DNA of 64,000 nucleotides from Eutrophocola salsuginis (GCA_038147195.1 JAYQTB010000004.1:248001-312000), one strand, 5' to 3'. Counted from the stretch's first letter, positions 16,946 to 26,572 are shown. Made by a program: numbers and translations. The notes: generated from the letters alone by a model not told the origin.

Positions 16946-18868
16946 ATGCAGAACCAGCCCCTCACCAGGACCACAGCCCAGTCCTGTTTCCTGAATATCG
17001 GCACATGGCTGGCATACTTTTTTACACTAGTTGCAGGCTATGGCCTGCAGGCCCAGGAGTTCAAGTATTCCGTCAAACCACCACTGTACGGTCAGCACTG
17101 GGTGGCCGTCGCCGGTAAACCGCTGGCGGCGTCTGCGGGATCACGTATTTTCAATGAAGGCGGCAATGCCGTGGATGCCGCCTGCGCCATGCTCGCCGTG
17201 TCCGCGACCATGTTCGATACACTCAGCTGGGGCGGTGAAACCCAAGCGCTTATTCATGATCCCCGTTCCGGCAAAGTAATTGCCATCAATGCTCTCGGGG
17301 CGGCGCCCTCCGGTGCCACGCCTGAAGCTTACCGGCAGCGTGGCATGAATCATCCCCCCGATATCGGGCCGCTGGCCGCTGCTACGCCAGGCACCCCAGG
17401 TGGCCTGCTGGTCATGCTGGCCGAGTACGGTACGTTCAGCCTAGAGCAGACCCTGGCGCCGGCAATGGAAATGGCGGCGGGTTATCCCATCGAACGCAAC
17501 AAGGCGGAAACTTTCCAGTTCTATAAGGACGACATTCTGAAGTGGCCGCACTCGGTAAAAGTGTTGCTGCCCCATTACGACCCGCGCTTCCCGGAAGGCT
17601 GGGCGGCGCCCCGGCCCGGCGAATTATTTCGGCAGCCCGGCCTGCTCAATACCCTGGCGCGGTTGGTCGAGGCGGAACGACAGGCACTGACAGCAGGCAA
17701 GTCCCGCAAGGAAGCGATCTATGCAGCCTACGAGCGTTTTTACCGCGGAGATATCGCGCAGGAAATTGCCGATGCGACGCAGGCGGCCGGCGGCCTCATC
17801 ACGACGGAGGATCTCGACAAGTGGCAGGTTTATGTAGAGGAACCGGTGATGACCACCTACAAGGGCATCGAGGTATACAAATTGAACTCATGGGTACAGG
17901 GCCCCGTCATGTTGCAGATGCTCAACATGCTGGAGACGCTCGACCTGCGCAGCATGGGCTACAACAGCGTGGAATACATTCATACACTTTACCAGGTGAT
18001 GAATCTGGCCTTTGCCGACCGTGACTTCTATTACGGAGATCCGTATTACCCACCGACAGAGCCTATACAGGGACTGTTGTCCAAGGACTATGCGCGGGAA
18101 CGCGCCATGCTCATAGATAAAACTCGCAACACTCCTCGGGTAGCCCCCGGCGATCCCTATCCCTTCCAGGGCGGCACGAATCCCTATAGTGAATTACTGG
18201 AATCCTGGGAGCCGGTCATCGCAGATGATGATGCCGTCGCCCAGGCCTCGCCGCTCAACAGCATGAATCATGATGCGGGCTTCCTGGCAGGCACCACGTC
18301 GATCCAGGCGGCCGACAAAGATGGCTGGGTCGTGTCAATCACCCCAAGCGGCGGCTGGACACCGGCTTTCATTGCCGGGGACACCGGCATCGGCCTGTCA
18401 CAACGGTTGCAGAGTTTTGTAATGTCACCGGAACACAATCCCTTCAACGTCATGGAGCCGGGCAAGCGGCCGCGCGCAACGCTGACACCGACGCTGGCCA
18501 TGAAGGATGGCAAGCCCTTCATGGCCTTTGGCGTGCAGGGTGGTGATACTCAGGAGCAGAACCTGGTGCAGTTTTTCCTCAACGTGGTGGAGTTCGGCAT
18601 GGATGTGCAGCAGGCCGCCGAGGCCGCCAATTTCAACACCTGGCAGGCGCATTCTTCCTTCGGCGAGCATGACATGCAGCCTGGCCGTATCCTCCTCAGA
18701 GAAGACCTGCCGCTCACGCACAAGGTGCGCCTGTCCACCATGGGTTATAGGGTGGAAACAGAACAACTAACGTCCGGACCGATTACCGGCATTTACTTCG
18801 ACCAGACCAATGGCACCATGGTCGGCGGCGCGAGTAATTACGGTGATGACTATGGGCTTGCTTGGTAA
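16946..18868 (+). CDS. Gamma-glutamyltransferase family protein, exported
   Basis: A 640-residue protein of the Ntn-hydrolase gamma-glutamyltranspeptidase family. The first 35 residues, ending LVAGYGLQAQ, look like a signal peptide, so it probably acts in the periplasm. The heavy-subunit region shows GKPLAASAGSRIFNEGGNAVDAA and DTLSWGG. The autoprocessing site is likely the Thr pair in LAGTTSIQAADKDG, where the new N-terminal Thr would be nucleophile. NPFNVMEPGKRPRATLTPTL matches the light subunit. Family members split glutathione or gamma-glutamyl amides, but many marine paralogues have unknown substrates, so the substrate is left open. It is followed 20 bp later by trmO. Confidence 0.9.
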   Translation: MQNQPLTRTTAQSCFLNIGTWLAYFFTLVAGYGLQAQEFKYSVKPPLYGQHWVAVAGKPLAASAGSRIFNEGGNAVDAACAMLAVSATMFDTLSWGGETQALIHDPRSGKVIAINALGAAPSGATPEAYRQRGMNHPPDIGPLAAATPGTPGGLLVMLAEYGTFSLEQTLAPAMEMAAGYPIERNKAETFQFYKDDILKWPHSVKVLLPHYDPRFPEGWAAPRPGELFRQPGLLNTLARLVEAERQALTAGKSRKEAIYAAYERFYRGDIAQEIADATQAAGGLITTEDLDKWQVYVEEPVMTTYKGIEVYKLNSWVQGPVMLQMLNMLETLDLRSMGYNSVEYIHTLYQVMNLAFADRDFYYGDPYYPPTEPIQGLLSKDYARERAMLIDKTRNTPRVAPGDPYPFQGGTNPYSELLESWEPVIADDDAVAQASPLNSMNHDAGFLAGTTSIQAADKDGWVVSITPSGGWTPAFIAGDTGIGLSQRLQSFVMSPEHNPFNVMEPGKRPRATLTPTLAMKDGKPFMAFGVQGGDTQEQNLVQFFLNVVEFGMDVQQAAEAANFNTWQAHSSFGEHDMQPGRILLREDLPLTHKVRLSTMGYRVETEQLTSGPITGIYFDQTNGTMVGGASNYGDDYGLAW

Positions 18869-18888
18869 AAGCGAAACCCTGGAAACGC

Positions 18889-19599
18889 ATGTTCTCTGTT
18901 AAGCCGATTGGCTATGTTCGCTCTCCCTACAAGCAGAAATTTGCCATTCCTCGCCAGCCTGGCCTTGTGCCGGCAGCCCGGGGCGAGGTGTTGTTCACTG
19001 ATGAGTTTTCGGATCCGAACTGCCTGCGCGAAATAGCGCAGTTTTCCCACCTCTGGCTGCTATTCCGCTTTCATGAGACCGCCGACAAGGGCTGGTCGCC
19101 GACCGTGCAGCCGCCCCGTCTGGGTGGCAAGGACAGGGTGGGGGTGTTCGCCAGCCGCTCGACCTTTCGGCCCAATGCGATAGGCATGTCCGCGGTTACC
19201 AACCTGGGCTGGGAGCTATTGGATGGCGAACTGGTCCTGCGCGTGGGTGGCCTCGACCTGCTCGATGGTACGCCGATTATCGATATCAAGCCTTACCTGC
19301 CTTATGCGGATAGCATTGCCGGTGCCACCGGCGGCTACGCTGAAACCACGCCGGGCAATACCTTTGCCGTAACCTTCAGTGAGGCTGCCAACGAGTTCCT
19401 GTCAGTGCAGGAAGACCGTTTTCCGGACCTGCGCCAACTGGTGGTAACCGTACTGAAACAGGATCCCCGGCCGGCCTGGCGCCAGCGAGATCCAGACGAC
19501 AAGCAGTACGGTATGACCCTGTATGATTTCAATATCAAGTGGCGGGTGTATCCAGGCCGCCTTGAAGTAGTCCACATCGAACCGCTGGATAAGGAATGA
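18889..19599 (+). CDS. trmO: tRNA (N6-threonylcarbamoyladenosine37-N6)-methyltransferase
   Basis: TrmO (TsaA/YaeB family) methylates the t6A base at position 37 of some threonine tRNAs using SAM. The protein begins MFSVKPIGYVRSPYKQKFAIPRQPG, the family signature, followed by FSHLWLLFRFHE, then RPNAIGMSAV and LLDGTPIIDIKPYLPYAD. The C-terminal domain ends VYPGRLEVVHIEPLDKE. ATG 18889 is the best start, giving 236 residues; a TTG at 18862 would overlap the preceding gene. A strong intrinsic terminator follows 6 bp after the stop. Confidence 0.95.
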   Translation: MFSVKPIGYVRSPYKQKFAIPRQPGLVPAARGEVLFTDEFSDPNCLREIAQFSHLWLLFRFHETADKGWSPTVQPPRLGGKDRVGVFASRSTFRPNAIGMSAVTNLGWELLDGELVLRVGGLDLLDGTPIIDIKPYLPYADSIAGATGGYAETTPGNTFAVTFSEAANEFLSVQEDRFPDLRQLVVTVLKQDPRPAWRQRDPDDKQYGMTLYDFNIKWRVYPGRLEVVHIEPLDKE

Positions 19600-19605
19600 T
19601 ATAAA

Positions 19606-19630
19606 AAAAGGGGCAGATGCCCCTTTTAAA
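19606..19630 (+). terminator. Intrinsic terminator after trmO
   Basis: AAAAGGGGC and GCCCCTTTT form a 9-bp perfect stem around the loop AGAT, with a short T-run in the stem's 3' side. It is placed just after the trmO stop. Because the stem is symmetrical in A and T, it could also stop transcription from the other side. Confidence 0.8.
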
Positions 19631-19648
19631 TATTTTGATCCGGAACGA

Positions 19649-19997
19649 TCACTCGGAGCCTTCCGTTTTTTCGAAGAAGAGTGTGCCGTAATAATCTTTC
19701 AAGTCCAGCATGAACTGGCTGTTTTTCTGACAGATGTAATCCTTCATTTCGACACCTTATTTCCAGGGAGTATCCTATTTCTTCTCCCAGGGCTCGAAAA
19801 ATGCACTCGGGTCGTCGATCAGGATGCTGTAATTGAATTTTTCCTTGTACGGGTGGCTGACGTACTCGACGGTGTGCAGCTGGTTGGTTCATGCCGTTGT
19901 CGTAGAGCCAGGTCAACTCTTTGTAGCTGATGGTGTGCACAACCAGGGTGTCGCCTTCATAGTGGCCGATGGAATGGCCGCAGTAGGTGGAATTCAC
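19649..19997 (-). pseudogene. Decayed C-terminal remnant of the partner family seen at 38.4-39.2 kb
   Basis: On the minus strand the frame starting at 19997 reads HYEGDTLVVHTISYKELTWL, then shifts by one base after NGMNQ and continues QLHTVEYVSHPYKEKFNYS and ILIDDPSAFFEPWEKK. It then meets two in-frame stops before MKDYICQKNSQFMLDL and a final stop at 19649. The order and spacing match the intact protein at 38353-39186 (WNGDTLVIDTIG, then RIHVTVDDPVAYTKPW, then a Glu-rich end). The N-terminal half is missing. One frameshift and two stops mean this is a true remnant rather than a single sequencing slip. Confidence 0.75.
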
Positions 19998-20033
19998 TTA
20001 ATCCATCGGCGTCCATGTTGGTCGCCGCATTAT

Positions 20034-21230
20034 CTATGATTTTCCGCCGGCAGGGGGAGATTCTGCCCAGCCCTGCCAGTCGATCCAGCGGCCATGGTAG
20101 TCGGCCCGTCCGAGGCAGTGTTCAGTGCCGTCCGGCCAAAGGGTAAGCAGGATCGCGGCACCGGGGTCCTTGCCATCCGGCTCAAGTCTCAGCCAGGCCA
20201 GTGGCGCATCCACCGTTGTTCGGGCACCTGCTGCTTCGATCAGGGCCTGGTTGGCTTGGCAGGCGGCATCGCCCTGGTAGGACCAGGTGATGGTGTGGTA
20301 GATCACGTGCACACTTCCGCGGGTATCCAGCGCCAGTCGCTGCGGCAGCCAATCGGAAATATTCGCCCGATCGACACCGTATCTGCAGCGGTCGAGAATG
20401 GCCAGTGCCGCTTCCGTGCGCGTGAAACGGTCCTGCTGGTCGGCCCAGATATACGAGAGCAGCCTCAGCTTGGCATCGGGATCATGGACATTCACCGGCG
20501 CGAGATCGCAGGCGGCCCGGCCGCCTATCTCGATTTCCGCCATGGGTGGGGGCGCTGCGCCACGCCAGTCCGGCGCCAAAAAAACGTCGCTGCGCTGGTC
20601 CCCCCAGGGCTGGCCGTTAATGGTATAGCCGAAAGCGTCCCAGCACTGGTTTATGCCGGCACTGGCACCCAGTTCGGACAGTACAAATGGCAAACCGGTT
20701 CTTTCATGAATGGTGAGGAAGCCGGGCAGCAGGACGGCGGAACGTCGTACCTCGTTGGTCTGCGGGGCACTGTCTAGAAAGGGAATGAAGAAATCCGCAT
20801 GTGCCTGCATGGCATGACTGATTGCTTCCCATAATTCTTCGTCCGATGCCTGGTCGTGGCGGGGCGGGTACACAGCAGCAAGCTTTTTGCATCGGTTGTT
20901 CAGCACCAAGGCGTGAAGTGCACCGGCAACACGCAGGGCCAGTGCTAGTGTCCAGAAGCTCGGCGTCTTGGGCAGGCTGATGAGGCGGCTGGCGGTGGCG
21001 TCATCGGCCTTAATGTGCGCGGCGAACAACCGGCATAGTCGGGTCATGAAGGGGGAGCCCAGCTCCTCGCAGTAGCGGGCCTGGGTGAGAAAAATTTCGC
21101 GGACCTGGTCCAGCTTGTCTTTATTGGCAGTGGCCAATGCATGCTCCGGGGGCTGCCGGGGGTTCAGGGTCGGAAGTTTACCATTTAAGTCAGCGATTAC
21201 CTGACAGGAACTGTCCCGGGATTTGCACAT
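20034..21230 (-). CDS. DUF2332 family protein
   Basis: This 398-residue protein belongs to the DUF2332 family (COG4427), whose biochemical role is unknown. Recognisable blocks are EELGSPFMTRLCRLFAAHI, the glycine-rich LSELGASAGINQCWDAFGY, and DRANISDWLPQRL. LSELGASAG resembles a nucleotide or SAM-binding loop, and the late stretch HVIYHTITWSYQG is also typical of the family. A good ribosome site (GGGGTGA) precedes the ATG. The gene is divergent from the beta-helix gene, with about 85 bp between the two starts. Confidence 0.85.
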   Translation of the reverse strand: MCKSRDSSCQVIADLNGKLPTLNPRQPPEHALATANKDKLDQVREIFLTQARYCEELGSPFMTRLCRLFAAHIKADDATASRLISLPKTPSFWTLALALRVAGALHALVLNNRCKKLAAVYPPRHDQASDEELWEAISHAMQAHADFFIPFLDSAPQTNEVRRSAVLLPGFLTIHERTGLPFVLSELGASAGINQCWDAFGYTINGQPWGDQRSDVFLAPDWRGAAPPPMAEIEIGGRAACDLAPVNVHDPDAKLRLLSYIWADQQDRFTRTEAALAILDRCRYGVDRANISDWLPQRLALDTRGSVHVIYHTITWSYQGDAACQANQALIEAAGARTTVDAPLAWLRLEPDGKDPGAAILLTLWPDGTEHCLGRADYHGRWIDWQGWAESPPAGGKS

Positions 21231-21315
21231 TCACCCCGTTGCTCCCTGAATCCGCCAGGGCATAAACTTGAACCTGCGCATTCCTGGCGCAACCGAAAAG
21301 ATCTGGGGGGAAATT

Positions 21316-23316
21316 TTGACGTACCGGCAACTGCCTTTTTTCCTGCTTGCCTGCCTGCTGGCACCGGTGCTGGTTGCCCAGGACAATATTGTCGCCGGTG
21401 AGGTTTATGTTGAGCCGCCAACACTCATTTCCCTTGGCTTTGAGTGGCCGATTAGCGGTGACGACGACCGCGATGCCAGCGTCACCCTCGAATACCGCCC
21501 GCTCGGTGGCAAGACCTGGCAACAGGGGCCACCTATGCTACGCATTGGTGGTGAACGCATCAATGAAAATGCCCTGCAATATGTGACACCAGATCTCTTT
21601 GCAGGCAGCATTTTCGATCTCCTGCCCGGAACCACCTATGTCATTCGGTTGCATCTGGAAGACCCGGATGGTGCCACGGGCAAGACAACCCAACTAATCA
21701 CAGCGGCTACACGCCTGGAACCGACGCCTGCGCCTGACGGTCGCGTGTTTCACGTCTACCCGCCGGATTTCGAGGGCGACCTCGATGAGAATTCCTTCAC
21801 AGGCCTGCTTGGCGCCTACTATACGGGTTCTTCGGGATCCGACAATTTTAACACTTACCCGGCCCGCGTACGTCCCGGTGATACTATTCTAGTCCATGCG
21901 GGAGTATACCGGGACAATAGGTATCGCTATGGCGGCGGCTTGGGCACGGTGTCGAGTGGGACATACTTCCTCACGGCCAGCGGCACCCCGGAAAGACCCA
22001 TAGTGATCAGGGCAGCAGGCGATGGTGATGTCATTTTTGACGGCGATGGCGCCTATAACCTGTTCAATGTCATGGCCGCCAACTACAACTTTTTCGAGGG
22101 ACTGACGTTTCGCAATACCGATCTCGTTTTCCAAGCGGGCTTGAAAAATATCGGTGGCAGCAGTGGTCTGACGGTCAAGGGGTCGCGATTCGAGGATATC
22201 GGCCGCGGTATCTACACGGACTGGTCTGGTTCGAGAGACTTTACCATCACGGACAATGTCTTTATTGGCCGTTTCGATCCTGATGACCTGCGCGGTTTTA
22301 CCGGTGCGACTTGGCAGGAATACAACCGACAAGGTCCCCCACCACTCGTGTCAGAGTACGCCGTAAAGGTCTACGGAGCAGGTCACGTGGTCGCCTATAA
22401 CCGTATCAGCCATTTTCACGATGGTATCGATGTCGCCACCTACGGTAACCCGGACGGGACGCCCGAGCCGAATCGAGAACGCATGCCGGTATCCATCGAT
22501 TTCTACAACAACGACATCAGCCACGCTGAAGACAACTGTCTAGAAGCCGACGGCGGTGCCCATAATATCCGCATCTTTCGCAATCGATGCTTCAACCACG
22601 GCCATCGCGCTCTGAGCGTGCAACCGATGTTCGGCGGGCCGGTGTATTTCATTCGCAACATTGTCTACCACGCCCCGGAAGGCGGCGCGGCGAAATTCAC
22701 GGCATCATCGGCAGGCATCATCGTTTGGCACAACACCCTGGTTGCCCCGGTGACACCTATGTTGCTGGCGGCGTCAAATGTTCATTACGCCAACAATCTT
22801 ATTCTGGCTCCAGACGGGGCAGGGCCTGTATTTGCTATTGAAACCAATACCAACTATTCGACTTCTGACTACAACGGCTTTCGGCCCAATCCCGACGCAC
22901 CATGGTCTTTTGAATGGAGCACGCCGTCATTTGATCTGCTGGCCAATTATCCCGGTGAGGCTGGGGACGCCTACACCACCTCTCCCTTGAGTACGCGGGC
23001 GCAGACTCAGCTGGAAGCCGAGGCGCGTGAAGTACGGCGTTTCGCCACGCTTGCCGAATACAGTGCCGCTACAGGGCAGGATGCGCAAAGTGTTTTGGTG
23101 GACTTCGATATTTTTGAAAACGTCAGAGTCCCGGGTCCGGATCCGCGCACGATTTACGATCCGGCGGATTTCGATTTCCGGTTGAAAGCAAATGCCAACC
23201 CTGTTGATGCTGGTATGCTTATACCGGGTGTTAATAGTAATTTTACCGGAATGGCACCGGATCTGGGTGCTTATGAAATAGATTCGCAGTCGGAGCACTA
23301 CGGGCCCAGGAATTAA
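21316..23316 (+). CDS. Secreted right-handed beta-helix protein A
   Basis: The protein is about 666 residues from TTG 21316, which has the strong site GGGGGGAA; a TTG at 21268 would add 16 residues. A signal peptide (LPFFLLACLLAPVLVAQ) is followed by an N-terminal beta-sandwich like a fibronectin type III domain, with PPTLISLGFEW and LPGTTYVIRLHLEDPDG. Then come parallel beta-helix repeats with regular NNDISHAEDNCLEADGG-type turns and many asparagines. The C-terminus ends APDLGAYEIDSQSEHYGPRN. Beta-helix folds of this sort occur in pectate lyases, epimerases and alginate enzymes, but I see no definite catalytic motif. A paralogue lies at 27010-28983 on the other strand. Confidence 0.82.
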   Translation: MTYRQLPFFLLACLLAPVLVAQDNIVAGEVYVEPPTLISLGFEWPISGDDDRDASVTLEYRPLGGKTWQQGPPMLRIGGERINENALQYVTPDLFAGSIFDLLPGTTYVIRLHLEDPDGATGKTTQLITAATRLEPTPAPDGRVFHVYPPDFEGDLDENSFTGLLGAYYTGSSGSDNFNTYPARVRPGDTILVHAGVYRDNRYRYGGGLGTVSSGTYFLTASGTPERPIVIRAAGDGDVIFDGDGAYNLFNVMAANYNFFEGLTFRNTDLVFQAGLKNIGGSSGLTVKGSRFEDIGRGIYTDWSGSRDFTITDNVFIGRFDPDDLRGFTGATWQEYNRQGPPPLVSEYAVKVYGAGHVVAYNRISHFHDGIDVATYGNPDGTPEPNRERMPVSIDFYNNDISHAEDNCLEADGGAHNIRIFRNRCFNHGHRALSVQPMFGGPVYFIRNIVYHAPEGGAAKFTASSAGIIVWHNTLVAPVTPMLLAASNVHYANNLILAPDGAGPVFAIETNTNYSTSDYNGFRPNPDAPWSFEWSTPSFDLLANYPGEAGDAYTTSPLSTRAQTQLEAEAREVRRFATLAEYSAATGQDAQSVLVDFDIFENVRVPGPDPRTIYDPADFDFRLKANANPVDAGMLIPGVNSNFTGMAPDLGAYEIDSQSEHYGPRN

Positions 23317-23456
23317 AATACTGCTGGAGCGCCCACGGGTTGGTGCTTGCGAGGACGCAGAGGTGCGTTACGTTCCCCGCGACATCATCTCTTAACGCTC
23401 GAATAACTGGAAGGTGTGTTGAATTATTTATGGTACAGAGTGACTTTGGAGCACAT

Positions 23457-24287
23457 ATGAAAAAAATTCGTATAGCTTCGATATGGCTTTTCGCGACAAC
23501 AGCCATCTTAGCCCAAGCCCAACCTTATCCTGCGCCCGATCCCGACAAGATCCAGGTGCTCATCATCACCGGCCAGCACGTGCACTTCTGGCCGGATACG
23601 ACGCCGGGGTTGAAGCAGGCGCTGGAGGATACCGGTCTGTTTGAGGTACGCGTGACCGAGGAGTTTCGCGGAGCTACCGCTGCCACTCTGGAGAATTATG
23701 ACCTGCTGGTGATGAACTACTACGATAGACGCCAGGACCCGGTCTATCGCTGGGGCGAGGCGGCGGAGAAGGCTGTGGAGGATTTTGTCAGTGGTGGCAA
23801 GGGCATCGTCATGTACCACCTAGCTCTCGGCGCCTTCTATCACTGGGGTGAGTGGGAAAAAATGAGTGGCGGCAACTGGCGCGATGGTCGCGGCCACCAT
23901 TCCGCCCAGCACGATTTTGATGTCGACCTCATTGACATGGACCATCCCATTACGCGCGGACTGAAGACGCCCCTGCACATGGAGGATGACGAGTTGTACG
24001 CCAATCTCATTTACCAACCGGAAGGGAGTTACCACGTGCTGGCCACTGCCTACGATGATCATTCACTCTACGGGGAAAACGTGCGCCAGCCCATACCCGG
24101 GCCAGGCATCCACCAGCCCATTCTGTGGACCGTCGATTACGGGCAGGGCAGGGTGTTTGTCACCACGCTGGGTCACGACGGTGAGGATGTGCTGCATCCC
24201 ACCTTTGTGAACACGTTCACGCGCGGCGCGGAATGGGCGGCAACAGGTGAGGTAACCCTGCCGGTACCGCCAGACATGGCAAAGTAG
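23457..24287 (+). CDS. ThuA-like domain protein, exported
   Basis: This 276-residue protein starts MKKIRIASIWLFATTAILAQAQ, a signal peptide. The rest is a ThuA (trehalose utilisation, class I glutamine amidotransferase-like) domain: QVLIITGQHVHFWPDTTPGL at the N-terminus, DLLVMNYYD, GKGIVMYHLALGAFYHW, then DMDHPITRGL and VFVTTLGHDGEDVLHPTF. ThuA proteins are linked to sugar breakdown, though their reaction is not settled. ATG 23457 is preferred over the longer frame at 23340, since it begins the signal peptide and follows GGAGCACAT. It ends 4 bp from the convergent PQQ-type dehydrogenase gene. Confidence 0.88.
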   Translation: MKKIRIASIWLFATTAILAQAQPYPAPDPDKIQVLIITGQHVHFWPDTTPGLKQALEDTGLFEVRVTEEFRGATAATLENYDLLVMNYYDRRQDPVYRWGEAAEKAVEDFVSGGKGIVMYHLALGAFYHWGEWEKMSGGNWRDGRGHHSAQHDFDVDLIDMDHPITRGLKTPLHMEDDELYANLIYQPEGSYHVLATAYDDHSLYGENVRQPIPGPGIHQPILWTVDYGQGRVFVTTLGHDGEDVLHPTFVNTFTRGAEWAATGEVTLPVPPDMAK

Positions 24288-24291
24288 GTAT

Positions 24292-25452
24292 TCAGTCGGC
24301 CGGTTCGAGCTTCAACAGCTTGCCGGCATTGCCGTCGGCGCCCGCAGTTTTTCGCACCAGCGCATAGATGTTGCCATCGGCATCCGTATCGACATCACGG
24401 AATTCCGCCATGAGCTGCGTCAGCAGGCTTTCCCGTTCCCGCGAGGCTCGGCCTTCCAGCACCACTGTCTGCAGCATCATGCCGCTCATGCCCGTGACGA
24501 TGAGGTGGTTCTTCCATTCCGGGAAGGCGTCGCCGTCATAGTAGATGATGTCCGAAATGCCAATGGACGGTACCCAGAACCACCGCGGCGGCTCCATGCC
24601 ATCCATCATCGGATCGTTTGTGATGAGTTCGCCGGGATAGGTGCGGCCGAAGGAGACGACAGGCCAACCGTAATTGGCGCCGGGCTTCAGGATGTTCACT
24701 TCGTCACCGCCGCGCGGTCCGTGTTCGCTTGCCCAAATTTCGCCGGTCACCGGGTTCAGCATGAGACCCTGCTGGTTACGGTGGCCGTACGAAAAAATTT
24801 CGGGCAGGGCGCCCGGTGTGTTGACGAACGGGTTGTCGGCGGGGATGCGGCCGTCATCATGCAAGCGAACTGTCTTGCCGTTGTGAAAGGCCAGGTCCTG
24901 GGCCTTGGGTTCACCATCTGGGCCCCGGTCACCGATAGTGATGTAGAGGTATCCTTGGCCATCAAAGGCTACGCGTGAGCCGTAATTGAGTTCACGTGGC
25001 TCCCAGGCAAAGGCTTCGAAAAGCACCTCACTGTTCACCAGCTGCATGCCATCCAAGCGTGCCCGGGTCACCACTAGTGTGCTACCCATGTCATTTATGC
25101 GGGAATGGGTCATGTAGACCAGTTGGTTGGACGAAAAGTCGGGATGCAGGGCGATATCCATCAGGCCGGAATGCAAGCGCCCGCCGACTTCCGGTGTACC
25201 GTTGATCGGTTCCGGCACCAGTATGCCATCGTGCACAAGCCTCAGCCTGCCTGGCTGCTCTGTGACCAGGATGTCACCATCGGGCAGGATAGCCATGGCC
25301 CAGGGGCTTTCCAGATTGTCGACCAGCGTGGTAACTCGAATATCGCGACTCAGGGACGGAATGACCAGGCTGTCCGCCGCCAGTGTGGTTGGTGACATGG
25401 CAAATATCAGGATTGCAGCCAGTCCTGTCGTTAAAGAGTTGATTTCCCTCAT
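24292..25452 (-). CDS. PQQ-dependent aldose sugar dehydrogenase family protein
   Basis: A 386-residue soluble quinoprotein-type beta-propeller. The signal peptide spans MREINSLTTGLAAILIFAMS to about residue 26. Family blocks are SPWAMAILPDGDILVTEQPG, GLMDIALHPDFSSN (with the position of the catalytic His nearby), GHRNQQGLMLNPVTGEIWAS and HGPRGGDEVNILKPGANYGW. Relatives such as E. coli YliI oxidise aldoses in the periplasm using PQQ and pass electrons to the respiratory chain. No PQQ synthesis genes occur in the window. It is convergent with the ThuA gene. Confidence 0.9.
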   Translation of the reverse strand: MREINSLTTGLAAILIFAMSPTTLAADSLVIPSLSRDIRVTTLVDNLESPWAMAILPDGDILVTEQPGRLRLVHDGILVPEPINGTPEVGGRLHSGLMDIALHPDFSSNQLVYMTHSRINDMGSTLVVTRARLDGMQLVNSEVLFEAFAWEPRELNYGSRVAFDGQGYLYITIGDRGPDGEPKAQDLAFHNGKTVRLHDDGRIPADNPFVNTPGALPEIFSYGHRNQQGLMLNPVTGEIWASEHGPRGGDEVNILKPGANYGWPVVSFGRTYPGELITNDPMMDGMEPPRWFWVPSIGISDIIYYDGDAFPEWKNHLIVTGMSGMMLQTVVLEGRASRERESLLTQLMAEFRDVDTDADGNIYALVRKTAGADGNAGKLLKLEPAD

Positions 25453-25616
25453 AATGTCTTCCCCCGAAGTCTTGCTAGTAAACCGATTATCCGGAACCTG
25501 TCGGCAAAGCGCCAGCCCGGCTCAGCGACGGGGTACCCGGAGAAAGGGCGACAACTAGGCAGGCTTTGGCTGGGGCGATCCGGTAGTAACTGACTTCACC
25601 ATAGACGGGGAGCTGG

Positions 25617-26492
25617 TCAGGGAGCAAGCCTGCCCGTTACAGGTCGTATGCCGCCGGGGCCGGTTTCCGCTACTTTGAAGTTGAAGACATAGCTGCCCTC
25701 GAGCCCCATGCGCAGGTCGGTGACAAGGATGTCGTTGCCATGTTGTATAACCTTGTAATAGCCGTGCGTGAACCATACCAGGCGCTGCACCGGCCAGTGA
25801 TCGCTTAGTTCATCAAGCAGGGCATCCTCGCTGGGATAATAATTGACCTTGAGTGGTGCGTTATTACCGAACACCAGCAAGAAAGCATCGAAATAACCGC
25901 CCTCCATCCGACCGATTATGCGCCAAACCAGCGTGTTGAAAGGCGCTGGCGTCGACATCAGCTTGTCATAGACGATCCCCTGGGCTGCCAGCTGCCTTTC
26001 CGCGCGAACGTCGATAATGACCTTGGCCGACACCGTCCATGCCAGGTAGAGGGAGCTGATCACCAGGCCCGCATAATTCAGCCGGTGCCCGGTCGGGTGC
26101 TCCCGGCTCATCACCATGGCTCCGATGAAACCAATCAGCAGCCAGAGGGTGTAGGCGGGATCCACGATGAAGATAGTGGAACCGCTCACCGGGTATGATG
26201 TCAGCGGCCAAAACAGTTGCGTGCCATAGACGGTGAACCCATCCAGCAGGGGATGAGTGAAAAGCGCTAGGAATACCATCAGGTACACCCTTCGGTGGAG
26301 GGGTCTGAGTGTCTGCTGAGATTTGAGGACGAGCCAGCCTACAAGGGGCGATACCAGCGTCAGCATCAGCAGTGAGTGCGAGTCGGAACGGTGATAAGTA
26401 AAGGTGGCAACAGCGTCATCCCAGGGAATGAAGGTATCCAGGTCGGGCAGGGTGGCGACGACCCCGCCGGTGAGCGCAGCGCGTTTGCCCAA
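25617..26492 (-). CDS. Membrane-bound metal-dependent hydrolase family protein (COG1988/DUF457-like)
   Basis: A membrane protein of about 291 residues with four or five hydrophobic helices in the first 170 residues. The motifs TLPDLDTFIP near the N-terminus, TYHRSDSHSLLML and FTHPLLDGFTVYGTQLFWP carry the Asp and His residues expected of this putative zinc hydrolase family. The last 120 residues are soluble. The only available start is TTG at 26490-26492, and the usual N-terminal signature of this family (MDxxTQ...LG) is missing upstream in the same frame, so the N-terminus may be truncated or frameshifted. Biochemical function is unknown. Confidence 0.75.
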   Translation of the reverse strand: MGKRAALTGGVVATLPDLDTFIPWDDAVATFTYHRSDSHSLLMLTLVSPLVGWLVLKSQQTLRPLHRRVYLMVFLALFTHPLLDGFTVYGTQLFWPLTSYPVSGSTIFIVDPAYTLWLLIGFIGAMVMSREHPTGHRLNYAGLVISSLYLAWTVSAKVIIDVRAERQLAAQGIVYDKLMSTPAPFNTLVWRIIGRMEGGYFDAFLLVFGNNAPLKVNYYPSEDALLDELSDHWPVQRLVWFTHGYYKVIQHGNDILVTDLRMGLEGSYVFNFKVAETGPGGIRPVTGRLAP

Positions 26493-26572
26493 ATAGCTTT
26501 CCGCGCATGTAATTGCCCGCGTGAACGGTTATGCTGTCTGCTTTTCCATTCATAAAAAACCAGGGGGAATCC

